A stretch of 54,461 nucleotides of DNA from an uncultured Erysipelotrichaceae bacterium. GTDB lineage: Bacteria; Bacillota_I; Bacilli_A; Erysipelotrichales; Erysipelotrichaceae. Positions 1 to 8,295 of this stretch are shown in pieces. The notes beneath the pieces were generated by a model. The model did not search any database. It saw nothing but the letters and a program-made list of their open reading frames with translations, and had not been told where the DNA came from. Position 1 is the first letter of the stretch. Each line of letters opens with the position of its first letter. Where the stretch lies: the NCBI GenBank assembly GCA_947167125.1, contig CAMVGT010000010.1:1-54461 (forward strand), in the 5' to 3' direction. The position numbers and the translations under genes were made by a program.

Positions 1-1
1 T

Positions 2-118
2 GAAGCCAGCCGCCGTTATTTAATCGAAAAGGCTCTGACTTACTGGCACGGTCTTCACCGTAAACGTAAAGGTCGGCGTTCTCTTTTAAGGATAGGGCTC
101 GAAGAGATAGCCTATGAA
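2..118 (+). CDS. Possible 3' end of a gene entering from the left edge
   Basis: From base 2 one plus-strand frame stays open for 38 codons and ends in TGA at 116-118. The peptide is basic (contains HRKRKGRRSLL) and would overlap the end of the convergent gene at 86-832. The composition could fit the tail of a transposase or another DNA-binding protein, but I recognise no motif. An open frame this short can also arise by chance, so this is only a possibility. Confidence 0.2.
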
Positions 119-832
119 TGAAAGTGCTTCATCCTTGTGGGTGCTGTTTTCGATGATACCGAGATATACAGAGTCACCGAATCCTGCATTTTCGATACAA
201 GGCGCACCGGATATGTCCAGGCCGTTAGGAATTTCAATCGTTTCTGCCATATACTCGTCGGCTTCGCCCAGATCATACTCAATGGCATTGTCGTCAATGA
301 TGACCGTATTTTCTGTGATCAGACTGCTGAGCTCTTTATACAGGCTGCTGTCCTGTCTGATCAGGTCATCAATGTTGCAGAGGAATCCGCTGGATGAAAA
401 CAGGTCATATGCTTCTTTGTTCATGATTGCAACATCCAGTGTTTTGGAACTGACAGCTCCTAACACTTTCAGTCTGGAAGCATATGCGTACTGATGGTTA
501 TCAGACGAAGGATCGTCTGATATGTAGAGTTCCTGATAAACAGTCACTCCCTGTTTGCTGGTTTTGCCGGCAAACTCAAGGTACTCGTCGGTAAGGTGTC
601 CAAGAAGAGTCTCGCCAACCCCTACATTGGCAAAAGCGGTGTAAAGCACCGGCTCCTTCCTGTTAGCCCTCTCGACTGCTGTAGATATCAACACTGCGGC
701 CGCGATAAATGCAGTGATGATGGGAAACTTATAATATGCAGCAATATATTTTACCTTCTCCTTGAAGGTCATTTTTTTAAAGGACTCTTTAATGTGGTAT
801 CTTTCTTTTTCTGAACCTTTCGGACTGATCAT
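86..832 (-). CDS. Membrane-anchored extracytoplasmic protein, sugar-transport associated
   Basis: This is a 248-residue protein of unknown function. A basic cytoplasmic N-terminus (about 1-33) is followed by one hydrophobic helix at about 34-53, and the rest should lie outside the cell. There is no lipobox cysteine. The outer part (DVAIMNKEAYDLF, then C-terminal DEALSFIGYLF) is vaguely reminiscent of solute-binding proteins, which is inference only. The start overlaps the end of the YesL-type gene by four bases (ATGA), so the two are translationally coupled, behind a LacI-type regulator and divergent from a sugar ABC importer. A role accessory to that importer is plausible but not shown by the sequence. 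Confidence 0.75.
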   Translation of the reverse strand: MISPKGSEKERYHIKESFKKMTFKEKVKYIAAYYKFPIITAFIAAAVLISTAVERANRKEPVLYTAFANVGVGETLLGHLTDEYLEFAGKTSKQGVTVYQELYISDDPSSDNHQYAYASRLKVLGAVSSKTLDVAIMNKEAYDLFSSSGFLCNIDDLIRQDSSLYKELSSLITENTVIIDDNAIEYDLGEADEYMAETIEIPNGLDISGAPCIENAGFGDSVYLGIIENSTHKDEALSFIGYLFEPYP

Positions 833-1473
833 TTTCCATTCTCCTCATCAGGATCATAAGAACAAAGACGGATCACATTCAGAAGGAAAAATGAACTGAT
901 CATAGCGCATAATCCTTCACCGAAGATGACCAGCGGCGTAAAGACAAACACCACAGCTAGAAACATAATAACATGGATTACAAATACCGTGATAGTGACA
1001 AAAAGATAACGCGTGCCGATCAGGAATGAATTTTTGATCATTTCCTTATCCGTATTAACAACACTGGCGGTCAAGGGGAATATATGAATCAGCACAATTG
1101 TGTATACAACCAGGGCACCGATCAGAAAAGCCATGACCAGCGTCCACATGACTGCTGCACTTCCAGCCGAGACATCCCGGATTCTGTAGCATACATAAAG
1201 ATCTGCGATCAGGAAGAACCCTGCTGCCAGCATGATCAGCCAAAGCCGTGTTGCCTGGGCAAAATTTGCCTTGAAATCACTGAAAAACTGCTTTGTGACG
1301 TTTGTCTCTCTGTCATCCGCGATTTTCAGAGTAACTGAATATAAAGCGGTAGTGGATGCCCCGATCGTAAAGATGGGGATCGAGCAGGCAAACCATAATA
1401 CATTCAGCCAGCAGCTGTATGAAAGTTTGATCATCAGCTGACTGAATTTGCTGTCATAGGAAAAGAAACTCAT
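829..1473 (-). CDS. YesL-family (DUF624) membrane protein
   Basis: This 214-residue integral membrane protein has about five hydrophobic segments (near 20-45, 76-98, 108-132, 155-180 and 185-200). The N-terminal FSYDSKFSQLMIKLSY followed by a WLNVLWFACSIPIFTIGAST stretch is typical of the YesL/DUF624 family, whose usual length is about 200-215 residues. Members sit in sugar-import loci of the Bacillus yes/lpl type; their biochemical role is not known. GGAG lies upstream of the ATG. The gene lies between a LacI-type regulator (16-base gap) and a small anchored protein (4-base overlap), so it is the middle gene of a three-gene minus-strand operon. Confidence 0.85.
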   Translation of the reverse strand: MSFFSYDSKFSQLMIKLSYSCWLNVLWFACSIPIFTIGASTTALYSVTLKIADDRETNVTKQFFSDFKANFAQATRLWLIMLAAGFFLIADLYVCYRIRDVSAGSAAVMWTLVMAFLIGALVVYTIVLIHIFPLTASVVNTDKEMIKNSFLIGTRYLFVTITVFVIHVIMFLAVVFVFTPLVIFGEGLCAMISSFFLLNVIRLCSYDPDEENGK

Positions 1474-1488
1474 AAGACTACTCCAAAA

Positions 1489-2535
1489 TCAGAATTCGGT
1501 TGACTCCCTCAGAATCAGATCAGTGGCGACATGGACAGTACGGTATTCCATGGACGGGTACTGCATTCTGGTCATAAGCAGCTGAATTGCGGCGAATGCG
1601 ATTGACTGCGTATGAATATGCACGGTTGACAGGGAAGGTGTGAAAATCCTTGATTCATGAGAATCATCATATCCAAGGAAACGCACTTTTTTCAGAAGAT
1701 CCGGATCGATACTCTTAAGGATCATCATCGCGTCAATGGCGTTGAAGTCATTGGCACAGATGAAGCAGTCGGGATACTCATCCAGACCGCACAGCATTTC
1801 ACGCATCTGTACAAGATTGCGGTCAGCCGGAAGAAGCACAAATTTGCTTTCATACTTCAGTCCTTCTTCGTTTACAGCCATCCTGAAAGCTGCATATCTT
1901 TCATAGAAGGACAGGCAGTGCGTATGGTCGCCGATAAAGCCGAAACGCGTCAGTCCCTGAGCAGCCTTTTCATGAATAAACTGCTGGATTTCCGTGAAAT
2001 TGCCCATTATCAGCAGATCGCTGTTGACACTTCTTCCATGCTTATAGCACGGTCCGTCAATAAACAGGACAGGCAGACCCAGTCCGCAGACCATATCTGC
2101 ATAAGCTTTGTCAAAAACCTCAATACATACAATTGCGCAGGATTTGTCTTTTTTGAAATTAGGCGGCAGGGTCAGTGATTTCAGATTGTCATTCAGAAGA
2201 ACATAGGTTACAAGAGTAAACCCGAACTGAGAAACCTCTTTCTGGAACTTATCCAGCAGCAGGCTTGCAAAATGGCTTTCACGTCTTTGATAAGCTGTCG
2301 TAAATAGTGCAATTTCTCCGCTGTGTGCAGTAAGGCCGGCGATTGCTTGATTCTGTTCCCTGGCGACGGCTTTGACATAAGAAAACTGCTTGTAGCCCAT
2401 TTCAACGGCTTTTTCAAGAATCATGATCTTTGTGCTTTCAGCCAGTCCGCCTGAGTTGTTGATTGCTTTTGAAACTGTATTTCTTGAAAGATTGAGCGCA
2501 TCCGCGATGTCTTGAATTGTAACCTTTTTTCCCAT
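1489..2535 (-). CDS. LacI-family transcriptional regulator (divergent from sugar ABC importer)
   Basis: This 348-residue regulator has the canonical LacI helix-turn-helix at about residues 5-26 (VTIQDIADALNLSRNTVSKA), a hinge helix, and a periplasmic-binding-protein-like effector domain ending in the usual CANDFNAIDAM and GYDDS blocks. It is transcribed away from the Lpl-type ABC importer and fructosidase, with LacI-type palindromes in the shared 428-base gap, so local control of those genes plus autoregulation is the natural inference. The ligand cannot be read from the sequence. A consensus promoter lies at 2562-2591. Confidence 0.93.
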   Translation of the reverse strand: MGKKVTIQDIADALNLSRNTVSKAINNSGGLAESTKIMILEKAVEMGYKQFSYVKAVAREQNQAIAGLTAHSGEIALFTTAYQRRESHFASLLLDKFQKEVSQFGFTLVTYVLLNDNLKSLTLPPNFKKDKSCAIVCIEVFDKAYADMVCGLGLPVLFIDGPCYKHGRSVNSDLLIMGNFTEIQQFIHEKAAQGLTRFGFIGDHTHCLSFYERYAAFRMAVNEEGLKYESKFVLLPADRNLVQMREMLCGLDEYPDCFICANDFNAIDAMMILKSIDPDLLKKVRFLGYDDSHESRIFTPSLSTVHIHTQSIAFAAIQLLMTRMQYPSMEYRTVHVATDLILRESTEF

Positions 2536-2561
2536 TGTAAGTGCCTTTATATATCCTTATA

Positions 2562-2591
2562 AATATAGCATTCACCACTTTGCACTGTCAA
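2562..2591 (-). promoter_or_regulatory. Promoter of the LacI-type regulator at 1489-2535
   Basis: On the minus strand TTGACA (2591-2586) is followed by an 18-base spacer and TATATT (2567-2562), with a TGC extension before the -10. Transcription would begin near 2555, about 20 bases before the start codon. Confidence 0.75.
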
Positions 2592-2671
2592 TTTAGACAG
2601 AGTTGGTGTGAAAAAACGGCCACTAGAGGATATCAGATGCACAGGGATATCAGGATATACGGATTTGCACG

Positions 2672-2698
2672 GGAAACGTTTCACTGCAAGCGCTTTCC
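2672..2698. promoter_or_regulatory. Two adjacent LacI/CcpA-type operator palindromes
   Basis: GAAACGTTTC (2673-2682) is a perfect palindrome centred on CG. Next to it, 2685-2698 read on the minus strand is GGAAAGCGCTTGCA, which differs from a typical catabolite-responsive element only in the first base. Both sit in the gap between the LacI regulator and the ABC operon. They could bind the local regulator, CcpA, or both. Confidence 0.6.
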
Positions 2699-2822
2699 GC
2701 AACGGTTAATTTATCACCATTTTTTCACACTTGTCAATTTCTCAGTTCGTGAAAAATGTGCAAATGCACACAAACGATACCGCTTATCCGGGAATTGCAG
2801 TGCATAAGAGAATATAAAATTG

Positions 2823-2837
2823 TGAAAAAACGTTTCA
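2823..2837. promoter_or_regulatory. LacI-type operator upstream of the ABC operon promoter
   Basis: TGAAAAAACGTTTCA contains the palindromic core AAACGTTT and ends eight bases before the -35 box at 2845. It shares the ACGTTTCA half-site with the palindrome at 2673-2682, suggesting one regulator binds both, possibly by looping over about 150 bases. Confidence 0.55.
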
Positions 2838-2844
2838 TTAACGA

Positions 2845-2873
2845 TTGACTGACTATTCTGCATTTGATAAATT
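2845..2873 (+). promoter_or_regulatory. Promoter of the sugar ABC importer operon
   Basis: TTGACT (2845-2850), a 17-base spacer and TAAATT (2868-2873). Transcription would start near 2880, giving a leader of about 84 bases with a strong AAAGGAGG ribosome binding site before the ATG at 2964. Confidence 0.7.
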
Positions 2874-2963
2874 ATGTGTGAACTTGTAACCGCTTACTGT
2901 GCGGATGCACTATCTGGCCGCGGCGTGCTGAAGCATAAACGGCGGTTTAAAAAGGAGGGTTCA

Positions 2964-3890
2964 ATGGAAAAAGTTTCGACAAAGAATTCGAAACTGCATG
3001 CTACTCTGCTTTACATCAGGCAGCACTGGCAGCTTTATGTAATTTTTCTTTTACCGGCGTTCCTTCTGACAATCATCTTCAGATATATTCCTATGGGCGG
3101 CGTCCTGATCGCCTTCATGGAATACAATCCGTTCAGGGGTATCCTGGGCAGTGAATGGGTAGGTTTCGATCATTTTGCGAGATTCCTGTCCTCACCTGAC
3201 TTCATGAGATATCTGATGAACACCCTGAAACTGAGTGTCTTTGGCTTGCTGTGGGGATTCCCGGTCCCGATTCTGCTTGCATTCCTGCTCAACAGAATTC
3301 TGAGCACAAGCATCAAGCAGAAAATCCAGCTCGTTCTCTACATGCCGAACTTCATCTCTGTTATCGTCCTCTGCGGTATCGTCCGTATCCTGCTTTCTCC
3401 GACTGGTATGATCAACTCCATGCTCGGAACAAACACAAACTTCATGACCATGCCTTCCGCATTCCGTACGATTTACATCGCATCCGGAATCTGGCAGGGC
3501 GCAGGCTGGGGCTCCATCATTTACACAGCGGCGCTGTCCAATGCGAGTAAAGAGCTTAAGGAAGCTGCAGTCATCGATGGTGCGAACATTATTCAGCAGA
3601 TCAAGGCAGTTGAATGGCCTGCAATCAAGGACACAGTCCTGATTCAGTTCATCATGGCTGTTGGTAACATCATGAGCGTCGGTTTCGAAAAAGCATACGC
3701 TTTGCAGACAGACCTGAACATGAGTGCTTCGGAAATCATCTCCACATACACTTACAAAAAAGGTCTTCTTGACGGTGACTATGGTTTCTCCACAGCCGTC
3801 GGTCTGTTTAACACTGTAATCAATGTCATCCTTCTCGTCAGCATGAACAAGGTTGTTCAGTCGATGAATGAAGGCAAGGGAATGTATTGA
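2964..3890 (+). CDS. Sugar ABC transporter permease, LplB type
   Basis: This 308-residue inner-membrane subunit has about six transmembrane helices and the EAA loop at about 197-222 (ELKEAAVIDGAN ... EWPAIKD) that contacts the ATPase. The YNPFRGI and WVGFDHF blocks after the first helix are typical of the LplB/YtcP group of carbohydrate importers. I use the ATG at 2964 rather than the in-frame ATG at 2874 because AAAGGAGG sits directly upstream and the extra 30 residues would precede the family N-terminus. It is the first gene of the operon with the second permease, binding protein and GH32 enzyme. No ATPase gene is present, as is usual for this group, which borrows a shared MsmX-type ATPase (established for relatives, inferred here). 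Confidence 0.93.
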   Translation: MEKVSTKNSKLHATLLYIRQHWQLYVIFLLPAFLLTIIFRYIPMGGVLIAFMEYNPFRGILGSEWVGFDHFARFLSSPDFMRYLMNTLKLSVFGLLWGFPVPILLAFLLNRILSTSIKQKIQLVLYMPNFISVIVLCGIVRILLSPTGMINSMLGTNTNFMTMPSAFRTIYIASGIWQGAGWGSIIYTAALSNASKELKEAAVIDGANIIQQIKAVEWPAIKDTVLIQFIMAVGNIMSVGFEKAYALQTDLNMSASEIISTYTYKKGLLDGDYGFSTAVGLFNTVINVILLVSMNKVVQSMNEGKGMY

Positions 3891-3906
3891 TCAGGGGGAG
3901 AAAATC

Positions 3907-4812
3907 ATGAGTGCGAAAAAGAAAAGCGAATTCTCAAAGTATCCCACTCAGGATAAGGCCATCCTGATCGTCGGTTACATTCTTCTCGGTTTATTCTGTG
4001 TTGCGATCATTCTGCCGATGATTTACATCATTCTGGCTTCATTCATCGATCCGGTCACACTGCAGAATAAAGGTCTGACATTCGATTTCTCGAAGTGGAC
4101 GCTGACAGCTTATGAGCGTGTTATGAGCAACGGTCAGATCTGGGTCGGTTTCAAGAACGCCCTGCTCTACTCGATTCTCTTCACGATCATCTCCGGCGTT
4201 ATTACACTGCTGGCAGCTTATCCGATGTCCCGTGCTGATTTTAAAGGCAAAGGTTTCTTCAATGCCCTCTTTATCATCACGATGTTCTTCGGCGGCGGCC
4301 TGATCCCTACTTACTTGCTGATCTCCAATCTCGGCATGCTCGATACAATCTGGGCAATTCTGATCCCGGGCGCATTCAGTGTCTGGAACATGATCATTGC
4401 CAGAACCTACTATCAGGGTATTCCGAAGGATCTGCAGGAAGCATCTGAAATTGACGGTGCAGATGAAATGGTTTATTTCTTCAAGATTCTGCTCCCTGTC
4501 TGCACACCGATTATCGCGACTATTTCCATGTGGAACTTCGTCGGTATGTGGAACAGCTATTTCGATGCAATGATTTACCTCAACAGCGCATCCAAGCAGC
4601 CTCTGCAGCTGGTTCTCCGCTCCATCCTTATTCAGAACCAGCCGGAACCCGGAATGGTATCCGACATGCAGAGTACAGCAGCACGTGCTCAGCTGGCAGA
4701 ACTGCTGAAGTATGCGACCATCATCATCTCAAGCTTACCGCTTATGATTATGTATCCGTTCTTCCAGAAGTACTTCGATAACGGAATCATGGCGGGAGCA
4801 GTCAAGGGTTAA
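3907..4812 (+). CDS. Sugar ABC transporter permease, LplC type
   Basis: This 301-residue second permease half has a first helix at about 18-45, several more helices, and the EAA loop at about 177-199 (LQEASEIDGADEMVYFFKI). The C-terminal block AGAVKG is typical of LplC/YtcP proteins. GGGGAG lies just upstream of the ATG at 3907, so I use that start over an ATG at 3868 that overlaps the previous gene. It pairs with the LplB-type subunit, from which it is separated by 16 bases. Confidence 0.93.
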   Translation: MSAKKKSEFSKYPTQDKAILIVGYILLGLFCVAIILPMIYIILASFIDPVTLQNKGLTFDFSKWTLTAYERVMSNGQIWVGFKNALLYSILFTIISGVITLLAAYPMSRADFKGKGFFNALFIITMFFGGGLIPTYLLISNLGMLDTIWAILIPGAFSVWNMIIARTYYQGIPKDLQEASEIDGADEMVYFFKILLPVCTPIIATISMWNFVGMWNSYFDAMIYLNSASKQPLQLVLRSILIQNQPEPGMVSDMQSTAARAQLAELLKYATIIISSLPLMIMYPFFQKYFDNGIMAGAVKG

Positions 4813-4833
4813 TTTACAGGAGAGAAAAATAAC

Positions 4834-6525
4834 ATGACTAATTTTTACAACACAGTAAAGAAGGCCGGAACAGCTCTGATGGCTGTTGTCCTTCTTGCCG
4901 GCTGCGGTGGCGGCGGCGGCAGCACACCTTCAGGCGGCGGCAGCTCTGATGTCGATCCTGCTGATCTGACATTCCCGCTTGCTGAAAAAGCTACAATCAG
5001 CGGTCTGACAAACTTCCCGGCTGGTACAGAATCCGAGCCGAACAACCGTACAATCTTCAAGCGTCTTGAAGAACAGACAAACGTCCATGTTGAATGGAGA
5101 GCTATCCAGTCCGACCAGTGGGGCGACAAGATTGCTCTGGAAATGTCCAACAAGAACACACTTCCTGAATTCGTATTCTCTGCCGGATTCGGTGACACAG
5201 ACCTGCTGAAGTATGCGAAGCAGGGTGCTATCATCCCTGTCGAAGATTATATCGACAAGTACATGCCTAACCTCAAGACAGTCTTCGAAAAGGCTCCTGA
5301 GTACAGAACAATGTGCGAAGACGCAGACGGTCACATCTGGGCTCTGCCTTGGATCGAACAGCTCGGTTATGAAAAGACAGCGATTCAGACAATCGACAAC
5401 ATGCCTTTCATCAACAAGAACTGGCTCGACTTCCTCGGACTCGAAGTTCCGACTACTGTTGATGACTTCGAAAAAGTTCTGATCGCTTTCCGCGACAACG
5501 CAGACAAGCTCAAGGCTGAATTCAATATCGACGGCGACATCATCCCGATGTCCTGCATCATGAACGACGGCGGTCAGGACCCGATGGTTCTGATCAACGG
5601 TTTCGGCGAAGGCTTAGGCGATCCTGATCCTGGCAGACACATCGTTGTTACAGACGATGGCAAAGTTGTCAGCTCCGCTACACAGGAAGGCTTCAAGAAG
5701 GGTCTCGAATGGCTCCATAAGCTCTATGAAGAAAATCTGATCGACGTTGAAGCATTCACTCAGGACTGGTCAACATATGTTGCTAAGGGTAAGTCCGGAC
5801 GTTATGGCGTCTGCTTCACATGGGACGTTGCAAACGTTGCACAGGTTTCCATGGACGACCTGATCGCCGGCAAGAGCTGGGTACCGATGCCTGTTCTGAC
5901 AGCTGACACAAGAAACCTCACACCTGACAATGGTTCCTTCACATCCGGTTTCGACAGAGGCCGCTGCGTAGTTACAGCTGCTGCTAAGAACCCGGCTCTG
6001 GTATGCGCTTGGCTCGACCAGATGTATGCTCCGCTCCAGTCCCCGCAGAACAACTGGGGTACTTATGGTGAAGACGATGACTTCGATATCTTCGAAATGA
6101 GCCAGAATGATAAGGGCGAACCGATGCTGAAGCACACATGGCTCGGCGATGCTTCCCCTGTAGAAGTTCGTGAAGCTGAAGCAGTTGGCGGCCCGCTCGC
6201 TATCCTCGACGAATACTATAATGTTTACGTTACATGCCCTGATGATGCTCAGTATCGTCTCGACTGGATCAAGGACATCTACACACCTGACATGAACAGC
6301 AAGTATGTCTTCCCGAACGTCTTCATGACAACAGAAGACACAAAGAGATGCTCTGACCTCAGTGCTGACCTGACAAAGACAATCAACGCGTTCAAGTCCA
6401 ACGCAGTTAAAGACGGTTTCGATGATGCTGCATGGAATCAGCTCCAGGCTGATCTCGACAGCTACGGCTTAGCAGAATACCTCGAAATCCACCAGAAGTA
6501 TTTCGACGCTTACATCGGCAAATAA
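4834..6525 (+). CDS. Extracellular sugar-binding lipoprotein of the ABC importer
   Basis: This 563-residue lipoprotein has a signal peptide ending in the lipobox LAGC (acylated Cys24), then a Gly/Ser-rich linker and a long family-1 solute-binding domain of the LplA/YtcQ type (about 540 residues, matching the usual length). EEQTNVHVEW, a DKIALEMS-type segment and an aromatic-rich C-terminal half are family features. The ligand cannot be read directly, but the following GH32 gene suggests a fructose-containing sugar. Codon use is strongly biased (mostly ACA threonine, few rare codons), pointing to high expression. The hairpin just after the stop probably raises its share of the operon message. 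Confidence 0.92.
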   Translation: MTNFYNTVKKAGTALMAVVLLAGCGGGGGSTPSGGGSSDVDPADLTFPLAEKATISGLTNFPAGTESEPNNRTIFKRLEEQTNVHVEWRAIQSDQWGDKIALEMSNKNTLPEFVFSAGFGDTDLLKYAKQGAIIPVEDYIDKYMPNLKTVFEKAPEYRTMCEDADGHIWALPWIEQLGYEKTAIQTIDNMPFINKNWLDFLGLEVPTTVDDFEKVLIAFRDNADKLKAEFNIDGDIIPMSCIMNDGGQDPMVLINGFGEGLGDPDPGRHIVVTDDGKVVSSATQEGFKKGLEWLHKLYEENLIDVEAFTQDWSTYVAKGKSGRYGVCFTWDVANVAQVSMDDLIAGKSWVPMPVLTADTRNLTPDNGSFTSGFDRGRCVVTAAAKNPALVCAWLDQMYAPLQSPQNNWGTYGEDDDFDIFEMSQNDKGEPMLKHTWLGDASPVEVREAEAVGGPLAILDEYYNVYVTCPDDAQYRLDWIKDIYTPDMNSKYVFPNVFMTTEDTKRCSDLSADLTKTINAFKSNAVKDGFDDAAWNQLQADLDSYGLAEYLEIHQKYFDAYIGK

Positions 6526-6542
6526 TCCACCAAACTTTATCA

Positions 6543-6576
6543 ATGGATATCTCCCGGTCCGCCGGGGGATATCCAT
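6543..6576 (+). terminator. Long intercistronic hairpin between binding protein and GH32 gene
   Basis: ATGGATATCTCCCGG (6543-6557) pairs with CCGGGGGATATCCAT (6562-6576) over 15 base pairs including one G-U, with a four-base loop. There is no clear U-run after it (ATTATT). It is therefore more likely a message-stabilising or partial-termination element than a full terminator, keeping binding-protein message above enzyme message. Confidence 0.7.
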
Positions 6577-6603
6577 ATTATTCATTAGATAGGAAAACAA
6601 ACT

Positions 6604-8082
6604 ATGAGCAGCCAGATATTAACAGATGCGCGCCAATATGAAGAAATGATCGGGGACAAAGTCCCTGAAACTGACAGGCCGCTCTTTCATCTTTCTTCAC
6701 GTTCAGGATGGATGAATGATCCTAACGGATTTTCTTATTACAACGGGGAATATCATCTTTTCTATCAGTACTTTCCCTATGACAACCGCTGGGGACCCAT
6801 GCACTGGGCTCACGCAACCAGCAATGATTTATTAAAGTGGAAATTTCAGCCGGCCGCTCTGGCACCTGACACAAAAGCGGATGCCGACGGCTGCTTCTCA
6901 GGAAGTGCCATTGAGCTCGATGATGGCAGACAGCTCCTGTTTTATACTGGTGTTCTAGTCACCGAAAAATACGGCCAATATGTTCAGCATCAGTGCGTAG
7001 CGGTCAAAGAAGGCGACGAGTATGTCAAGTACGAAGGAAACCCTGTTCTGACAAGCAAGGATCTTCCGGAAGGCTACAGCCGCTACGATTTCCGCGACCC
7101 GAAGATGTTCAGACTTAAGGACGGTACAATCGGTGCTGTTATCTGTGCCTGCAAGGAAAAAGACGGACGTATTGCCTACTACACCAGCAAAGATGGTTTT
7201 GACTGGCAGTTCAAAGGCATCCTCGCAGAAAACAACGGCCGCTTCGGCACAATCTGGGAATGCCCTGATTTCTTCGAACTGGATGGCAGACATGTCCTGA
7301 TCTGCAGCCCGATGAACATGCGCAAGACACGCACAAAGTACAACTCCGGAAACGGAACAATGGCTTTGATCGGCGACTTCGATGAAGAAAACACTAAACT
7401 GCTCAATCAGATCGACCAGCCGATTGACGGCGGTATCGATTTCTATGCACCGACCACCATGTTAACGCCTGACGGAAGACGTGTTATGGTCGCCTGGATG
7501 CAGAACTGGGAAACCATCGTATACGGCAGCAAAGATCAGTTCCCGTGGTTCGGTATGATGACAGTTCCGCGTGAGCTTCATATTGTCGATGATCATCTGT
7601 GCCAGAATCCGATCCGTGAACTTGAAAATCTCAGACGCAATAAAGTTGTTTATAACAATGTTGAAGTATCTGACTGGATGAGTCTGGATGGGGTCAGCGG
7701 CAGAACAATTGATATGACTGTAAATATCAGACCGAAAGAAAATGAAGATTTCAGTCATTTCGAAATCCGCTTTGCTCAGGGTGAAGACTATCTCACTTCT
7801 GTACGCTACAGAAGAACAGACAGTTTTGTGACTGTTGACAGAAGATACTGCGGCATCCGCAATGCCGTAATCAATCAGCGCAAGATGAAGGTAAAAGAAA
7901 CCGATGGTGTGATCAAACTTCGGATCATTCTTGACAGATTCAGTGCTGAAGTGTTCATCAACGATGGTGAACAGGCAATTTCAACAACTTTCTATACACC
8001 GCAGTCTGCTGACGGTATCAGCTTCAGCTCCGATGGTGTAGCCGTAATGGATGTTGAAAAATACGATCTCTCTTTTGACTGA
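6604..8082 (+). CDS. GH32 beta-fructofuranosidase / sucrose-6-phosphate hydrolase type
   Basis: This 492-residue enzyme hydrolyses beta-fructosides such as sucrose, sucrose-6-phosphate or fructo-oligosaccharides. The nucleophile motif WMNDPNG is at 36-42 (Asp39), the RDP motif at 164-166, and the acid/base EC pair at 219-220 (WECPDFF). A C-terminal beta-sandwich follows from about 340. There is no signal peptide, so it acts in the cytosol on imported sugar. Its position behind an ABC importer rather than a PTS suggests an unphosphorylated fructo-oligosaccharide or sucrose (inference). The ribosome binding site (ATAGGAAA) is weak. Confidence 0.93.
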   Translation: MSSQILTDARQYEEMIGDKVPETDRPLFHLSSRSGWMNDPNGFSYYNGEYHLFYQYFPYDNRWGPMHWAHATSNDLLKWKFQPAALAPDTKADADGCFSGSAIELDDGRQLLFYTGVLVTEKYGQYVQHQCVAVKEGDEYVKYEGNPVLTSKDLPEGYSRYDFRDPKMFRLKDGTIGAVICACKEKDGRIAYYTSKDGFDWQFKGILAENNGRFGTIWECPDFFELDGRHVLICSPMNMRKTRTKYNSGNGTMALIGDFDEENTKLLNQIDQPIDGGIDFYAPTTMLTPDGRRVMVAWMQNWETIVYGSKDQFPWFGMMTVPRELHIVDDHLCQNPIRELENLRRNKVVYNNVEVSDWMSLDGVSGRTIDMTVNIRPKENEDFSHFEIRFAQGEDYLTSVRYRRTDSFVTVDRRYCGIRNAVINQRKMKVKETDGVIKLRIILDRFSAEVFINDGEQAISTTFYTPQSADGISFSSDGVAVMDVEKYDLSFD

Positions 8083-8157
8083 GAACGTATTGAAGAATCA
8101 GTGAAATTGAATTGACTGCAGCGCGATACCCCTCTGGCAGCCGGTTCCCTCCTATAG

Positions 8158-8211
8158 AAGAACAGCCTGATATTGGCAGCCGCTTTGCCAACGAATTGCT
8201 GTTCTTTTTTT
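8158..8211 (+). terminator. Terminator of the ABC-GH32 operon
   Basis: AAGAACAGC (8158-8166) pairs with GCTGTTCTT (8198-8206) and is followed by a T-run. Inside it TTGGCA (8173-8178) pairs with TGCCAA (8186-8191), giving a two-part stem. Confidence 0.85.
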
Positions 8212-8215
8212 GCGT

Positions 8216-8245
8216 AAAAAAAACACTCACAGTCTGTGTGAGTGT
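8216..8245 (-). terminator. Terminator of the second LacI-type gene
   Basis: ACACTCACA (8223-8231) pairs with TGTGAGTGT (8237-8245). On the minus strand the hairpin runs into eight Ts. It lies about 50 bases past the stop of the regulator at 8296. Confidence 0.85.
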
Positions 8246-8295
8246 CAGTGTAATAAGAGTTGCGTTATGTATCCTTAAGATGATACATTGACGCA

